Source: Cellulophaga sp. HaHaR_3_176
GTDB taxonomy: Bacteria; Bacteroidota; Bacteroidia; Flavobacteriales; Flavobacteriaceae
Assembly: GCF_019021925.1 (NCBI RefSeq)
Contig: NZ_CP058990.1
Location: 1,356,001-1,420,000, forward strand
Direction: 5' to 3'
DNA: 64,000 nt
Shown here piece by piece: positions 34,028-43,926 of the stretch (positions are counted from its first letter, which is position 1; the number at the start of each line of letters is the position of its first letter). The translations under genes and the position numbers were made by a program. A model generated the notes under the pieces. The model searched no databases. It was not told the origin of the DNA and was given only the letters and a program-made list of their open reading frames with translations.

Positions 34028-35977
34028 ATGAAGAAAACAACAAAATGGTACAGTGTATTAAAAGATAAAAAAACCTTACCTGAAGGTCGTGTACAAACGG
34101 TAACTGCAGGACATCAAGGGGTGTGTTTAACACATTATGATGGGAAGTTTTCTGCATTAGATAATAAATGTCCACATCAAGGAGGACCATTAGGAGAAGG
34201 TTCTATTGAAAACGGAATGTTGCGTTGCCCTTGGCATGGTTGGGATTTTGATCCTTGTTCAGGTATGCCACCTGGCGGTTTTGATGATGGCGTTACAACC
34301 TTTGAAGTAAAAGAAGAAGGTGGTGAAATTTTTGTAGGTATCCCTGAAGAAGAAAAACACCAAGATACTATTTCAGATGTGATGATGCAGACTATGGTAA
34401 ATTGGGGTGTAGATACTGGTTTTGGTATGGTTGGTCATTCTAACCTTGCAGTTGCCGATGCTATGATGCGATTAGAACAACAAGATGCGTTTCAGTTTTT
34501 TGGTATCCGACATGAAGGAGCAGCAGCATTTGCTGCTTCTGCTTATGGTAAATTAATGGGAAAACCGGCCGTTTGTTTTGGTATTGCAGGTCCTGGCTCT
34601 ACCAATATGTTTACAGGTATGTGGGATGCAAAAGTAGATCGCTCTCCAATGTTAGTATTATCGGGTCAGGTGAATACACAAGTTATGGGTACCGGAGCTT
34701 TTCAAGAAGTAGACTTAGTGGGTGCGTTCCAAACCGTAGCGAACTTTAACCATAGCGTACAAGAAAATTCAAAACATAGCGAGTTAATGAGTTTAGCTAT
34801 AAAAAGTGCTTTATTAAATAGAGATGTATCTCATATTACCTTTCCTGATGAAGTTGCTTTTATGCAAAAACCAAAAGGTGAAGAAGCGCAAACACCAGAA
34901 GGAAGAATTACACCTATGAATATTTCGCCACCAAGACAAATGGTTGCGAAAGCTGTAGGCATGTTAGAAAAATCTAAAATGCCTGCTATTATTGTAGGTC
35001 ATGGGGCACGCTTTCATATGAAAGCCATTATTGCATTTGCTGAAAAATTAAACTGCCCAGTAATAACTACGTTTAAAGCAAAAGGACAAATTTCTGACCA
35101 TCATGATTTAGGTTGTGGGGTTTTAGGAAGAAGCGGAACGCCAATCGCTTCATGGTTTATGAATGAAAGTGATTTACTACTGGTTTTTGGTGCTTCGTTT
35201 TCTAATCACACTGGTATTACACCAAAAAAACCAATCATTCAAGTAGATTATGATCCAGCAGCTTTAAGTAAGTTTCATAAAGTTGATGCTGCCCTTTGGG
35301 GAGAAATCTCTGAAACTTTATCTTTAATTGAAGAGCAAACGGAAGGCAAGTTAAACACGGTGGATATGCGTCCACAAATTGCAAAACGTTGGGCTATATG
35401 GAAAGAAGAGAAAGCGAGCAGGTTAAAAGATGAAAGTGATGTTGGGTTAAGTTCTATAGCTGTTTTTGAAGCGATGAATAAAATAGTTCCTGACAATGCT
35501 GTAATTGCTGTAGATGTAGGAAACAACACATATTCTTTTGGGCGTTATTTTGAACCAAAAAATCAATCTATTTTAATGTCTGGTTACTTAGGGTCTATAG
35601 GTTTTGCATTACCTGCAGCAATGGGAGCTTGGGCAGCACAAGGAAAAAATAGACCTATTTGGTCGGTTTCTGGTGATGGTGGTTTTGGTCAGTATTTAGG
35701 AGAAATGATGACTTTGGTAAAATATAATATGAACATCAAACACGTATTGCTAAACAATTCTGAAATTGGTAAAATTTCTAAAGAACAAAAAGCAGCAGAA
35801 TTAGATGTTTGGAAAACATCTTTGCATAATGCAAATTTTGCTAAATATGCCACAAATTGTGGCGCATTAGGAATAAGAGTTACAAAAATTGAAGAACTAC
35901 TACCCGCTTTAGAACAATTAAAAGCGCACAATGGCCCTGCTCTATTAGAAATAATTACAGATGCAACTTTAATATAA
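34028..35977 (+). CDS. Rieske [2Fe-2S] ferredoxin domain fused to a TPP enzyme (pyruvate oxidase/acetolactate synthase fold)
   Basis: 649 residues. Residues 1-105 form a Rieske domain with both cluster motifs intact: Cys48-x-His50 in NKCPHQGGPLGEG and Cys67-x2-His70 in LRCPWHGWDFDP. Residues about 115-645 are a complete three-domain TPP enzyme: Glu163 in IRHEGAAAFAASAYG (cofactor-activating), central FAD/nucleotide-like domain, and the Mg-TPP motif VSGDGGFGQYLGEM to NNSEIGK. It should decarboxylate a 2-oxo acid and may hand electrons to the internal iron-sulphur cluster instead of FAD/quinone. Part of an operon with protease, channel, antiporter and Ppk. Fusion is intact, no frameshift. Confidence 0.9.
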   Translation: MKKTTKWYSVLKDKKTLPEGRVQTVTAGHQGVCLTHYDGKFSALDNKCPHQGGPLGEGSIENGMLRCPWHGWDFDPCSGMPPGGFDDGVTTFEVKEEGGEIFVGIPEEEKHQDTISDVMMQTMVNWGVDTGFGMVGHSNLAVADAMMRLEQQDAFQFFGIRHEGAAAFAASAYGKLMGKPAVCFGIAGPGSTNMFTGMWDAKVDRSPMLVLSGQVNTQVMGTGAFQEVDLVGAFQTVANFNHSVQENSKHSELMSLAIKSALLNRDVSHITFPDEVAFMQKPKGEEAQTPEGRITPMNISPPRQMVAKAVGMLEKSKMPAIIVGHGARFHMKAIIAFAEKLNCPVITTFKAKGQISDHHDLGCGVLGRSGTPIASWFMNESDLLLVFGASFSNHTGITPKKPIIQVDYDPAALSKFHKVDAALWGEISETLSLIEEQTEGKLNTVDMRPQIAKRWAIWKEEKASRLKDESDVGLSSIAVFEAMNKIVPDNAVIAVDVGNNTYSFGRYFEPKNQSILMSGYLGSIGFALPAAMGAWAAQGKNRPIWSVSGDGGFGQYLGEMMTLVKYNMNIKHVLLNNSEIGKISKEQKAAELDVWKTSLHNANFAKYATNCGALGIRVTKIEELLPALEQLKAHNGPALLEIITDATLI

Positions 35978-36049
35978 ATTTTCTTAAAAACACAACAAAA
36001 GTGTTGTTATTATAACACCCTTAAAAGTTACTAAAGCGATAAAATACGT

Positions 36050-37078
36050 ATGTTAAAACTTATGATAAATCAAATTGAAAATATAATGTATACATTAGTA
36101 TTGCTTGTTACAACGAGCTTAAATGCACAAGACTTGTCTACATTATTTGATGAACTAGACCCTTCAGTTGTTACAATAGAGGTTGTTGAGTATAAAGTAA
36201 AAGATCAGAAGATAAACGCTTCTGGTGGTTTAGGATCAGGAGTTATTATTAATAAAGAAGGTTTTATTATCACAGCAGCTCATGTGGTAGAATCAGCAAA
36301 TGAAGTTTCTGTTAAACTCAAAAACGGTGTTTCATTTGAGGCAGACGTAATATCAAGTTCAACGGCGGCTGATTTGGCACTTCTTAAATTAAGAGTGGTA
36401 CCCTCAAATTTAAAACCAGCAAAAATAGGAAATTCTAGTAGTTCAAAAATCGGAGAACAGATTCTTGTTATTGGCGCTCCATTAGGTCTAGAACACTCTT
36501 TATCTGTTGGGCATTTAAGTCGTAAGATGAAGAAAAACATCATTTCTAATGGAGAAATGGCTGGTTTTTTGCAAACAGATGCTTCTATAAACCAAGGGAA
36601 CTCTGGTGGGCCAATGTTTAATATGAATGGAGAACTTATTGGTATCGTAAGTTTTATTCTATCGAATAGTGGTGGATTTGAAGGTTTAGGCTTTGCTGTG
36701 GAAATTGATACAGCAAAAAAAGTTTTGTTTGATGTAAATAGTTTTTGGACTGGATTTGATGGTCTCTTTTTAAATGAAGGATTAGCAGGTATTTTTAATA
36801 CACCACAAACATCAGGAGTTTTAGTGCAACGGGTGACTCCAAAATCTTTTGCCCATAAAATTGGTTTAAAACCTGGTATCATTCAAGCAGAAATATTAGG
36901 TCAAAAATTATGGTTAGGAGGCGATATTATTTTAAGTATTCAAGGATTAAGCTGCAACGCACCCCATGATTTAGGTAACATTAAAAAACAGATTGAAAAT
37001 CTAAAAATTGGAAATAAAGTTTTAATTGAAGTTTTAAGAAAAGGAAAAGTAGTAATGCTTGAATCTAATTTAGAATGA
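36050..37078 (+). CDS. HtrA/DegP-like trypsin-fold serine protease with PDZ domain
   Basis: 342 residues. N-terminal signal (MYTLVLLVTTSLNAQ; starts at the first ATG or at the one 12 codons later). Catalytic triad His78 in FIITAAHVV, Asp108 in TAADLALLKL, Ser185 in INQGNSGGPMFN. One C-terminal PDZ domain (about 250-340, SGVLVQRVTPKSFAHKIGLK). Periplasmic quality control protease. Its stop overlaps the ion channel start (ATGA), implying co-translation with the membrane transporters. Confidence 0.9.
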   Translation: MLKLMINQIENIMYTLVLLVTTSLNAQDLSTLFDELDPSVVTIEVVEYKVKDQKINASGGLGSGVIINKEGFIITAAHVVESANEVSVKLKNGVSFEADVISSSTAADLALLKLRVVPSNLKPAKIGNSSSSKIGEQILVIGAPLGLEHSLSVGHLSRKMKKNIISNGEMAGFLQTDASINQGNSGGPMFNMNGELIGIVSFILSNSGGFEGLGFAVEIDTAKKVLFDVNSFWTGFDGLFLNEGLAGIFNTPQTSGVLVQRVTPKSFAHKIGLKPGIIQAEILGQKLWLGGDIILSIQGLSCNAPHDLGNIKKQIENLKIGNKVLIEVLRKGKVVMLESNLE

Positions 37079-37740
37079 AGCTAAAAACAATAATTAATTG
37101 GAATAAGGTCATGCAATATAAGTACTTAATAGCACTTATAGGAGCCTTCAATTTTTTATTGACTCCCGTACATACAGTACTTAGCAATCTTAGTCCAAGT
37201 TATATGGTTGTCACAAATTATACTTTGGTTATTTTAAGTAGCTCACTACTCGCGTCTAAAAAAACAGAAAAATTAACGACTTATATTATTGGACTTTTAA
37301 CATTAATGGTTATTTGGTTAGAATTCACGGATACTAATTCTAAGCCTATTTTAATTTTAAGGTTAGTGTTTTCTTTTGTTTTATTTGCTTGTTTTAGTGT
37401 TATACTTATTAAACAGTTAGTAAAAATAAAAAAAGTAAACTTACAGTTCATCTTAGGACCATTATTAGGGTTTCTTTATTTAGGAATCATTGGTGGAATT
37501 CTTTTTGAGGCTATTAACTTTTTAGATTCAAATTCATTTCACCTAATTAAAGGGTTTTCAGGCTTTAGTTTTTATTATTTCAGTTTTATAAGTATTACAA
37601 CTGTTGGTTATGGAGATATTACCCCGCTTACAGCACCAGCACAATCTCTTACGCTTGTTATGAATATCATAGGGCAATTCTACTTAGCCACTGTTATAGG
37701 TGTTTTTGTGGGAAAATATATTAATACAAAATCAAATTAA
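37075..37740 (+). CDS. Two-pore-helix potassium channel
   Basis: 221 residues. Four N-terminal hydrophobic helices (about 15-125), then outer helix, selectivity filter [11 protein letters not shown] near residues 174-184 and inner helix to the C-terminus. The TVGYGD filter identifies K+ selectivity. No cytosolic RCK domain, so not gated by nucleotides. Overlaps the protease by 4 bases and ends 1 base before the antiporter start. Confidence 0.87.
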   Translation: MKLKTIINWNKVMQYKYLIALIGAFNFLLTPVHTVLSNLSPSYMVVTNYTLVILSSSLLASKKTEKLTTYIIGLLTLMVIWLEFTDTNSKPILILRLVFSFVLFACFSVILIKQLVKIKKVNLQFILGPLLGFLYLGIIGGILFEAINFLDSNSFHLIKGFSGFSFYYFSFISITTVGYGDITPLTAPAQSLTLVMNIIGQFYLATVIGVFVGKYINTKSN

Positions 37741-37741
37741 A

Positions 37742-38983
37742 ATGTTCGAATCTTTCAGTATTGTATTTACAATTGCAGCACTTTTTAATTACGTCAATTA
37801 TAAATGGTTAAAATTACCCACAACTATTGGTTTAATGATTTTAAGTTTAATTCTAATTATTCCCATTACTTTAAGTGAAACTGTTTTTCCAGAATTTTAT
37901 AGATTTTTTTGTGACATTATTGTAAATGCAGATTTTAAAACATTATTATTTGATGGCATTTTAAGTTTTTTACTGTTTGCAGGTGCATTGCACGTTAATC
38001 TGGGAGCACTTACAAAAGAAAAAAAATCAATTTTTTTATTTGCAACCTTAGGGGTGCTCATTTCTACTTTTTTAGTTGGTGGCTTAGTCTTTTTGGGAGC
38101 ACAATTATTTGCTTTAAATCTACCTTTTTTACATGCATTATTATTTGGTGCTTTAATATCTCCTACAGACCCTATTGCTGTTATGGCTATTTTAAAAGAA
38201 GCCAATATCTCTAAAAGTCTAGGTATAAAAATAGAAGGAGAATCCTTATTTAATGATGGCATTGGTGTTGTTGTTTTTTCTGGAATATTATTAATTGCTT
38301 CAGCTACAGGAGAACATAATAACAGCGAAATTGGAGCAGAAATTGGAGTACTATTTTTAGAAGAAGCAGTTGGAGGATTGCTTTATGGATTAGTTATTGG
38401 TTTTTTAGGATTAAAATGTATTCAATCACTTAAAGAAAATCCTCAATTAGCAGTAATGATGACTCTTGCAGTAGTTTTAGGAGGTACAGCAGGTGCGTTT
38501 ATGTTGCATACATCTGCACCATTAGCTATGGTTGTAGCAGGGCTATTTATAGGAAACAAAATACACCTTAATGAAGACAAAAACCCTGTGCAAAAAGCGA
38601 TTAGTTCTTTTTGGGAAATTTTAGATGATGTATTTAATGGAATTCTATTTGTACTAATAGGACTTGCCATACATTTATTAAATTTCAATACAGTTTATAT
38701 TTTATTAGGGATACTTTCTATTTTAATTGTACTCTTAGCTCGATTTATTTCAGTGTTTTTACCGTATTCATTATTAAAACATGAAGAAGAAAAACCAATT
38801 AAAACAGTTGTTGTTTTAACCTGGGGAGGATTACGTGGAGGTATTTCGATTGCTTTAGCTTTAAGCTTAAGTAAAGAACTATCTGGAGATTTAATACTTC
38901 ATATTACCTATATTATTGTATTGTTTTCAATAATTGTTCAAGGTTTGAGTATCGGTAACGTCGTTAAGAGGTTATTCAAGTAA
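37742..38983 (+). CDS. Cation:proton antiporter, CPA1/NhaP type
   Basis: 413 residues from the ATG at 37742; the frame opens at 37700 inside the channel gene, but [20 protein letters not shown] is the family start. About 12 helices. The ion-binding region [15 protein letters not shown] (TDP) and [17 protein letters not shown] (ND) are the CPA1 hallmark, and the late [17 protein letters not shown] motif is intact. Exchanges Na+ (or K+) for H+. Paired with a K+ channel in the same transcript. Confidence 0.92.
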   Translation: MFESFSIVFTIAALFNYVNYKWLKLPTTIGLMILSLILIIPITLSETVFPEFYRFFCDIIVNADFKTLLFDGILSFLLFAGALHVNLGALTKEKKSIFLFATLGVLISTFLVGGLVFLGAQLFALNLPFLHALLFGALISPTDPIAVMAILKEANISKSLGIKIEGESLFNDGIGVVVFSGILLIASATGEHNNSEIGAEIGVLFLEEAVGGLLYGLVIGFLGLKCIQSLKENPQLAVMMTLAVVLGGTAGAFMLHTSAPLAMVVAGLFIGNKIHLNEDKNPVQKAISSFWEILDDVFNGILFVLIGLAIHLLNFNTVYILLGILSILIVLLARFISVFLPYSLLKHEEEKPIKTVVVLTWGGLRGGISIALALSLSKELSGDLILHITYIIVLFSIIVQGLSIGNVVKRLFK

Positions 38984-39030
38984 ATTCAGAAAGGTAAAAT
39001 AAATAAGAATTCGCTTTAAAATCCAAAAAT

Positions 39031-41025
39031 ATGTTAAACACGAAGGAGTATTACAATAGAGATTTATCATGGTTACGGTTTAATCATCGTGTACTTCAAG
39101 AGGCTGCAGATAAAAAAAATCCGTTGTATGAGCGGATTAAGTTTTTAGCTATTTTTTCTTCTAATTTAGATGAATTTTTTAAAGTTAGAGTTTCAGACAT
39201 TAGAAAAATAAAGCAGTTAGATAAACCACTTAGAAAACGTTTAATTACAAAGCCTAATAAATTATTAAGAGAAATTAAGAAACAAGTTCTGATAGAACAA
39301 AAAGAGTTTGGACGCATATTTTTTACCGAAATTATTCCGGCATTACAAAGTGAAGGTATTCATCTATTATCTTATAAAGAATTTAACCAAGAGCAACAGG
39401 CGTTCAGTCAAAAATTTTATAAAGAAGAAATTCTACCTTCACAATCTTTAAGTGTTAGTAAAAACAAACCTTTTCTTGAAAATGAAGAATTGTATTTGGT
39501 TTCGCAAATGGAAGATGATTCTCTTATTTGGGTAAAAATCAATGAAGATACGCCTCGCTTTATTGAGCTTCCTGCAAAAGGTGATAAACATTGTATATCA
39601 TTTGTTGATGATATTTTAAAACACAATTTGAAAACGGTTTATAACTTAGATTTTTATAGTATAAAAATATCAAGAGATGCAGAGTTATATATTGACAATG
39701 AATATTCTGGTAATTTATTAGATAAAATTAAAAATGCTTTACCAAACAGAAGCAGTGGCCAAGTTACAAGAGCTTTATTTGATGAATTAACACCAAAAAA
39801 ATTACAATTAAAATTAAATAAAACTTTAGATATTAATGATACCGATATTATAAAAGGCGGTACATATCATAATTTTAAAGACTTATTTAGCTTTCCAAAC
39901 CCAACTACTAAAAATTTATCTTTTATAAATTTACCTCCGCTATCACAAAAAGAGTTTGGTGAGTATTCAAATATGTTTGAGGCTATCAAAACCAAAGATA
40001 GATTGTTGTGTTTTCCATACCAATCATACGAACCTGTTATACAATTACTAGAAGAGGCTTCTAATGATATTCATGTACTAAAAATTAAAATTACATTATA
40101 TCGAATTTCAAAAAACTCTCTTGTTGCAAAAGCACTTTTAAATGCAGCTAAAAAAGGAAAGCAAGTATTTGTATTTATAGAAACAAAAGCACGTTTTGAT
40201 GAAGAAAATAACATAAAATGGGGAAATATTTTAGAAGAAAATGGTGCTAATGTCGTGTACAGCTATCCAGGAATAAAAGTACATTCTAAAATTTTATATA
40301 TAGAACGTATCGAAGAAAAAGCATCGCATATTTATGGTTATATAAGTACAGGTAATTTTAATGAAAAAACGTCAGAAATTTATACAGATTTCGGATTAAT
40401 GACGGTAAATCAAAAAATTACAGGAGAACTTTGCCAAGTATTTCAAGTATTAGAAGGGCAAATTATTATTCCAAAATCAAAACAGCTTTTAGTATCTCCA
40501 TTTACAAGCCGAAGTAAGTTTACTGAATTAATAGATGTAGAAATTGAAAATGCTTTAGCAGGTAAACAAGCATATATAACTTTAAAATTAAATAGCCTTC
40601 AAGATGCTAAAATGATTACGTTATTATATAAGGCAAGTAATGCAGGGGTAAAAATAAGGTTGCTTATACGTGGTATTTGTTGTTTAATTCCTGGAATTAA
40701 AGGTCAGAGTGAAAATATATTTGTAACTAGTATTGTAGATCGGTTTTTAGAACACGGAAGAATCTACATTTTTGGAAATAATGGAAAAGAAAAAATGTTT
40801 CTTGGTTCTGCAGATTGGATGACGCGTAATTTAGATCATAGAATAGAAGTTATAACGCCTATTTTAGATCGTGACATTCATTTAAAATTAAAAGAATTAT
40901 TAGACCTACAACTAAAAGATACTATAAAATCAAGGATTATAGATGAAAATCAAAAGAATAACTATGTAGAAAAAGGTTTGTTAAAAAAATCTTCTCAACA
41001 TATAATCTATAAAACATTTACATAA
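39031..41025 (+). CDS. ppk1: Polyphosphate kinase 1
   Basis: 664 residues; polymerises ATP gamma-phosphate to polyphosphate reversibly. N-domain NRDLSWLRFNHRVLQEA, head domain, then the two PLD-like catalytic domains. Catalytic His418 in GIKVHSKILYIER (phosphohistidine) and the STGNFNEKTSEIYTDFGLMT and GSADWMTRNLDHRIEV segments are intact. Slightly short for Ppk1 (E. coli 688). Last gene of the operon with the Rieske-TPP enzyme and ion transporters, 48 bases after the antiporter. Confidence 0.93.
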   Translation: MLNTKEYYNRDLSWLRFNHRVLQEAADKKNPLYERIKFLAIFSSNLDEFFKVRVSDIRKIKQLDKPLRKRLITKPNKLLREIKKQVLIEQKEFGRIFFTEIIPALQSEGIHLLSYKEFNQEQQAFSQKFYKEEILPSQSLSVSKNKPFLENEELYLVSQMEDDSLIWVKINEDTPRFIELPAKGDKHCISFVDDILKHNLKTVYNLDFYSIKISRDAELYIDNEYSGNLLDKIKNALPNRSSGQVTRALFDELTPKKLQLKLNKTLDINDTDIIKGGTYHNFKDLFSFPNPTTKNLSFINLPPLSQKEFGEYSNMFEAIKTKDRLLCFPYQSYEPVIQLLEEASNDIHVLKIKITLYRISKNSLVAKALLNAAKKGKQVFVFIETKARFDEENNIKWGNILEENGANVVYSYPGIKVHSKILYIERIEEKASHIYGYISTGNFNEKTSEIYTDFGLMTVNQKITGELCQVFQVLEGQIIIPKSKQLLVSPFTSRSKFTELIDVEIENALAGKQAYITLKLNSLQDAKMITLLYKASNAGVKIRLLIRGICCLIPGIKGQSENIFVTSIVDRFLEHGRIYIFGNNGKEKMFLGSADWMTRNLDHRIEVITPILDRDIHLKLKELLDLQLKDTIKSRIIDENQKNNYVEKGLLKKSSQHIIYKTFT

Positions 41026-41150
41026 GTAATACAAAAATATAGAAAATAGAGTATTTGTTATTTTATGAATAAGGGTGATGAATTTTTTATAAACACATCA
41101 TAAAAACACATAGCACTACTCTACTATCAATCATTTAATAATAATTAACA

Positions 41151-41189
41151 ACCAATCGTTCGGTAACTTATTGTTTTGTTTTACATTTG
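41151..41189 (+). promoter_or_regulatory. TetR operator 1 and promoter
   Basis: Imperfect palindrome ACCAATCGTTCGGT (41151-41164) at the -33 position of a promoter whose -7 TACATTTG is at 41182-41189. The ATG of the regulator is 5 bases further, again leaderless or nearly so. A related palindrome follows the gene. Confidence 0.65.
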
Positions 41190-41193
41190 CAGT

Positions 41194-41757
41194 ATGAGAC
41201 CACAAAAAGTACAAGATATAGAGATTATGACAAGCCTAGTAGAGGCTTTTCGTTCCAAAGGATATGAAGGTACCAGTCTTGCTGAATTAGCGAAAAGTAC
41301 AGGTTTAAAGAAGGCTAGCCTTTATCATAGATTCCCAAATGGAAAACAAGAAATGGCAAATGCTGTGCTTGATCATATTGAGAAATGGGTAGATGATCAT
41401 ATTTTCGCTTCCCTATTAGATGAGAGCAAATCTCCTAAAGTAAGGCTACTTAATGCATTAAACGAGGTTCGTAATTCGTATGACGGTGGTAAGGAAGCTT
41501 GCATATTTAGGGCTTTATCCATAGGGCAAAGTGTAGAGTTATTTGACCTTCAGATTAAAAATGGAATGAATAAATGGGTAAATGCTTTTGATAAAATAGG
41601 CCTTGCATTGGGGTTATCAAAAAAAGAAGCCAATCAAAGTGCTGTAAACACATTAATAAAAATTCAAGGAAGTCTTATAGTAACCAAAGGTCTTAATGAT
41701 TTAAGCATTTTTGAAACTACACTAAAAGAAATTGAAGACTCCTATTTAAAACGATAA
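41194..41757 (+). CDS. TetR-family transcriptional regulator
   Basis: 187 residues from the ATG at 41194; the ATG at 41176 lies in the -33/-7 spacer of the predicted promoter. N-terminal HTH: VQDIEIMTSLVEAFRSKGYE, then GTSLAELAKSTGLKKASLYH (recognition helix KKASLYHRF) and GKQEMANAVLDHIEKW. The ligand domain with ACIFRALSIG resembles AcrR/YcdC-type regulators of small-molecule responses. Autoregulation is inferred from the upstream palindrome; likely also controls the two downstream genes. Confidence 0.87.
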   Translation: MRPQKVQDIEIMTSLVEAFRSKGYEGTSLAELAKSTGLKKASLYHRFPNGKQEMANAVLDHIEKWVDDHIFASLLDESKSPKVRLLNALNEVRNSYDGGKEACIFRALSIGQSVELFDLQIKNGMNKWVNAFDKIGLALGLSKKEANQSAVNTLIKIQGSLIVTKGLNDLSIFETTLKEIEDSYLKR

Positions 41758-41774
41758 AAAATATCATCCTAATG

Positions 41775-41790
41775 TACCGAATGTTAGGTA
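41775..41790 (+). promoter_or_regulatory. TetR operator 2
   Basis: TACCGAATGTTAGGTA, imperfect palindrome related to operator 1 (shared ACCGAA half), 15 bases before the DUF1348 gene. A TAACTTG -7-like stretch follows at 41792. Supports control of both downstream genes by the TetR protein. Confidence 0.6.
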
Positions 41791-41804
41791 ATTAACTTGT
41801 ACCA

Positions 41805-42215
41805 ATGGAAAAAAAATATCCTCTACCTCCTTTCAATAAAGAAACGGCAAAACAGAAAATTCAACTAGCAGAAGATGCTTGGAATAGTAAAGATCCTGTG
41901 AAAATTTCTAAAGCGTATACTATTGATTCTGAATGGCGTAATCGAAACCAATTTATTAATGGAAGAGAGAATATACAAGATTTTTTAACTCATAAATGGG
42001 AAAACGAATTGGATTATATACTAAAAAAAGAGCTTTGGGCATATCAAGATAACCGTATTGCTGTTCGGTTTGAATATGAATATAGAAATGAAAGAGGACA
42101 ATGGTTTAGAGCTTACGGTAATGAGAATTGGGAATTTGATGAAAATGGATTGATGAAAAAAAGGTATGCTAGTATCAACGACCTAAAAATAAAAGAAACA
42201 GAAAGAAAACTATAG
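41805..42215 (+). CDS. DUF1348/SnoaL-like small protein
   Basis: 136 residues of the NTF2/SnoaL cone fold (DUF1348). Signature: [40 protein letters not shown], then [20 protein letters not shown] and [19 protein letters not shown]. No catalytic assignment. Between the TetR gene and an oxidase, with the TetR operator in front; ends 32 bases before the next start. Confidence 0.88.
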   Translation: MEKKYPLPPFNKETAKQKIQLAEDAWNSKDPVKISKAYTIDSEWRNRNQFINGRENIQDFLTHKWENELDYILKKELWAYQDNRIAVRFEYEYRNERGQWFRAYGNENWEFDENGLMKKRYASINDLKIKETERKL

Positions 42216-42247
42216 CCGTATTGAAGCGACTAGAAATTGATAATCGT

Positions 42248-43177
42248 ATGAGTAATATTTTTCATAAAGGACAATTAGCAGTACAAAAAATAGCAGGCGA
42301 AGAAGAAATTGCTAAAAAAAGGATTCCCATGGTTCTAAATTCTCTTCATACTAGATCTATACCCTTTATAGAACACCAAATTTTGGCTTTCCCAGGTAGT
42401 GAAGATACTGATGGAAATATATGGTTATCAGTATTAATCGGTGAAAGAGGTTTTATTACGATTCCGTCTGTACAGGAGATTAAATTTGATATATCAAAAA
42501 TCACGAGCAGTCGAGAAGATATTTTCTTTACAAACATTAAAACTAACCCTACTGTAGGTTTGTTGTTTCATGAAGCAGCACGAAGAGCACGTTATAGAGC
42601 TTGGGGAACTGCTCGTCAAGAAGAAAATCAACTTTGTTTTGATATTAAATTAGGGTATCCTAGTTGCCCAAAACACATACAACGAGAAGTTATCGAAACT
42701 CCTGAAAAAGTAGAGGCTATATCTTCTAATTATCAAAATGGAACTATTTTAGGAGAATTAGAGAACGAATGGATTAGCAATGCGCATACGTTTTTTATAG
42801 CCACACAGACAAAAAAAGGAGCTATTGAATCATCACATAGAGGTGGTAATCCTGGTTTTATTGAAATTCAAGAAAATGGACGTATGCGTGTACCTGATTA
42901 TTTAGGCAATAGCATGTTTAGTACATTAGGTAACATTTACGAAAACCCTAAAGCTGCATTGCTTTTTGTAGATTATAAAAAAGGAGAAACATTACAACTT
43001 TCTGGTACTGCTGAGTTACAGTTTGATCAAAATTCAGAAGCTGATTTTTATAAATCTGGAGAAACCGGTCGGTTTTGGACCTTTGAAACTAAACAATGGA
43101 TACGAACAATAAACCATCATAAAGTAGATACCGAGTTTATAGATTTTTCACCATTTAATATACTCACCAAAAAATAA
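42248..43177 (+). CDS. Pyridoxamine 5'-phosphate oxidase-like flavin-binding protein
   Basis: 309 residues from the ATG at 42248 (MSNIFHKGQLAVQKIAGEEE); the frame also has a TTG at 42221, less likely. Two split-barrel halves: IPFIEHQILAFPGSEDTDGN to IGERGFITIP and the second ESSHRGGNPGFIEIQENGRM to YLGNSMFSTLGNIYENPKAA, with the FMN-site Arg/Ser pattern of PNPOx-like proteins. Member of the large PNPOx-like group that binds FMN/heme rather than true PdxH. In the TetR operon; role inferred as electrophile or drug stress only from context. Confidence 0.8.
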   Translation: MSNIFHKGQLAVQKIAGEEEIAKKRIPMVLNSLHTRSIPFIEHQILAFPGSEDTDGNIWLSVLIGERGFITIPSVQEIKFDISKITSSREDIFFTNIKTNPTVGLLFHEAARRARYRAWGTARQEENQLCFDIKLGYPSCPKHIQREVIETPEKVEAISSNYQNGTILGELENEWISNAHTFFIATQTKKGAIESSHRGGNPGFIEIQENGRMRVPDYLGNSMFSTLGNIYENPKAALLFVDYKKGETLQLSGTAELQFDQNSEADFYKSGETGRFWTFETKQWIRTINHHKVDTEFIDFSPFNILTKK

Positions 43178-43211
43178 AACCCATTGTTAGTATTGCACCA
43201 ACAATGAGTTT
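43177..43211. terminator. Terminator between convergent genes
   Basis: Stem AAAC-C-CATTGTT (43177-43188) with AACAATG-A-GTTT (43200-43211), one mismatch, 11-base loop, T-rich on both sides. Lies between the PNPOx-like and the convergent DinB gene. Confidence 0.55.
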
Positions 43212-43245
43212 GGTTTCTTATTGCAAAAAAATTATATGAAGTTCT

Positions 43246-43743
43246 CTAAAATAGAACTTCATCTGCCGATGCAACATAACTTGCAGGTACCTTAATATTG
43301 TTCAGGCGTAAATAAACTCCTAATTGAGCTCTGTGATGTACTGTATGGCTAAGTACATACCTACGAATAGCTGTTTCTTTTGTGCCAGAAAACATAACCG
43401 TATCAGCATTTCTCATTGTCCACGATTCCATTAACTGATCGTTATTGGTGGCTTCTAAAGCTTTTTCTCCTACAATTATATTTTCTTCAAACTGTTTAAG
43501 AATAGCTTCTTTAGAGTTTAATACCGCTGGTGATGGTGCTGTACTCCAATCTAATTCTGAATTTTGAGTAATTGCAGGTATCCAACTAGAAATAGGTAAT
43601 ATATGGTTTGCTAGTTCACCCATTTTTTTTGATTTTTCATGCGGTGTAAATTCAAATACATCTTCAGAAATAGAATTCAAAAATTTTCTGGTGGTATTCA
43701 TTTCATCTTTAAACTCATTTAAAAGTATCTCGTTCAGCTTCAT
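43246..43743 (-). CDS. DinB/YfiT-type four-helix metalloprotein
   Basis: 165 residues of the DinB superfamily. Metal-site histidines His47 (GELANHILPIS) and the HTVHHRAQLGVYLRLNNIKV pair (about 133-137) fit the three-His nickel/zinc site. Such proteins often act as thiol transferases. Monocistronic. Function in this genome unknown. Confidence 0.83.
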   Translation of the reverse strand: MKLNEILLNEFKDEMNTTRKFLNSISEDVFEFTPHEKSKKMGELANHILPISSWIPAITQNSELDWSTAPSPAVLNSKEAILKQFEENIIVGEKALEATNNDQLMESWTMRNADTVMFSGTKETAIRRYVLSHTVHHRAQLGVYLRLNNIKVPASYVASADEVLF

Positions 43744-43887
43744 AATTCTACTATATTTAAATTAATTGTTTTTTTAAATTCTAATGCTATTTTCTTTATT
43801 ATGCTACTCTCCTATTGTTATTAATAGTAGTGATAATTCAGTAAATTCCTTTAGGTATTTATTAGTCGTAAAATAATGGTAAACCTT

Positions 43888-43926
43888 AACTGAAAATACA
43901 TTGTTTAGAGCAAAGTATTTTCGGTT
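43888..43926. repeat. Near-perfect inverted repeat
   Basis: 16-base arms AACTGAAAATACATTG and CAAAGTATTTTCGGTT (43888-43903, 43911-43926), two mismatches, 7-base spacer. Not followed by a T-run. Located in the 344-base gap between divergent genes at 43743 and 44088, so an operator or a remnant; nothing else seen in this gap. Confidence 0.45.

Noticed and set aside
36280..36882. 200-codon frame opposite the protease
   Set aside because: Shadow of the HtrA-like gene, whose catalytic triad and PDZ domain leave no doubt about the coding strand.
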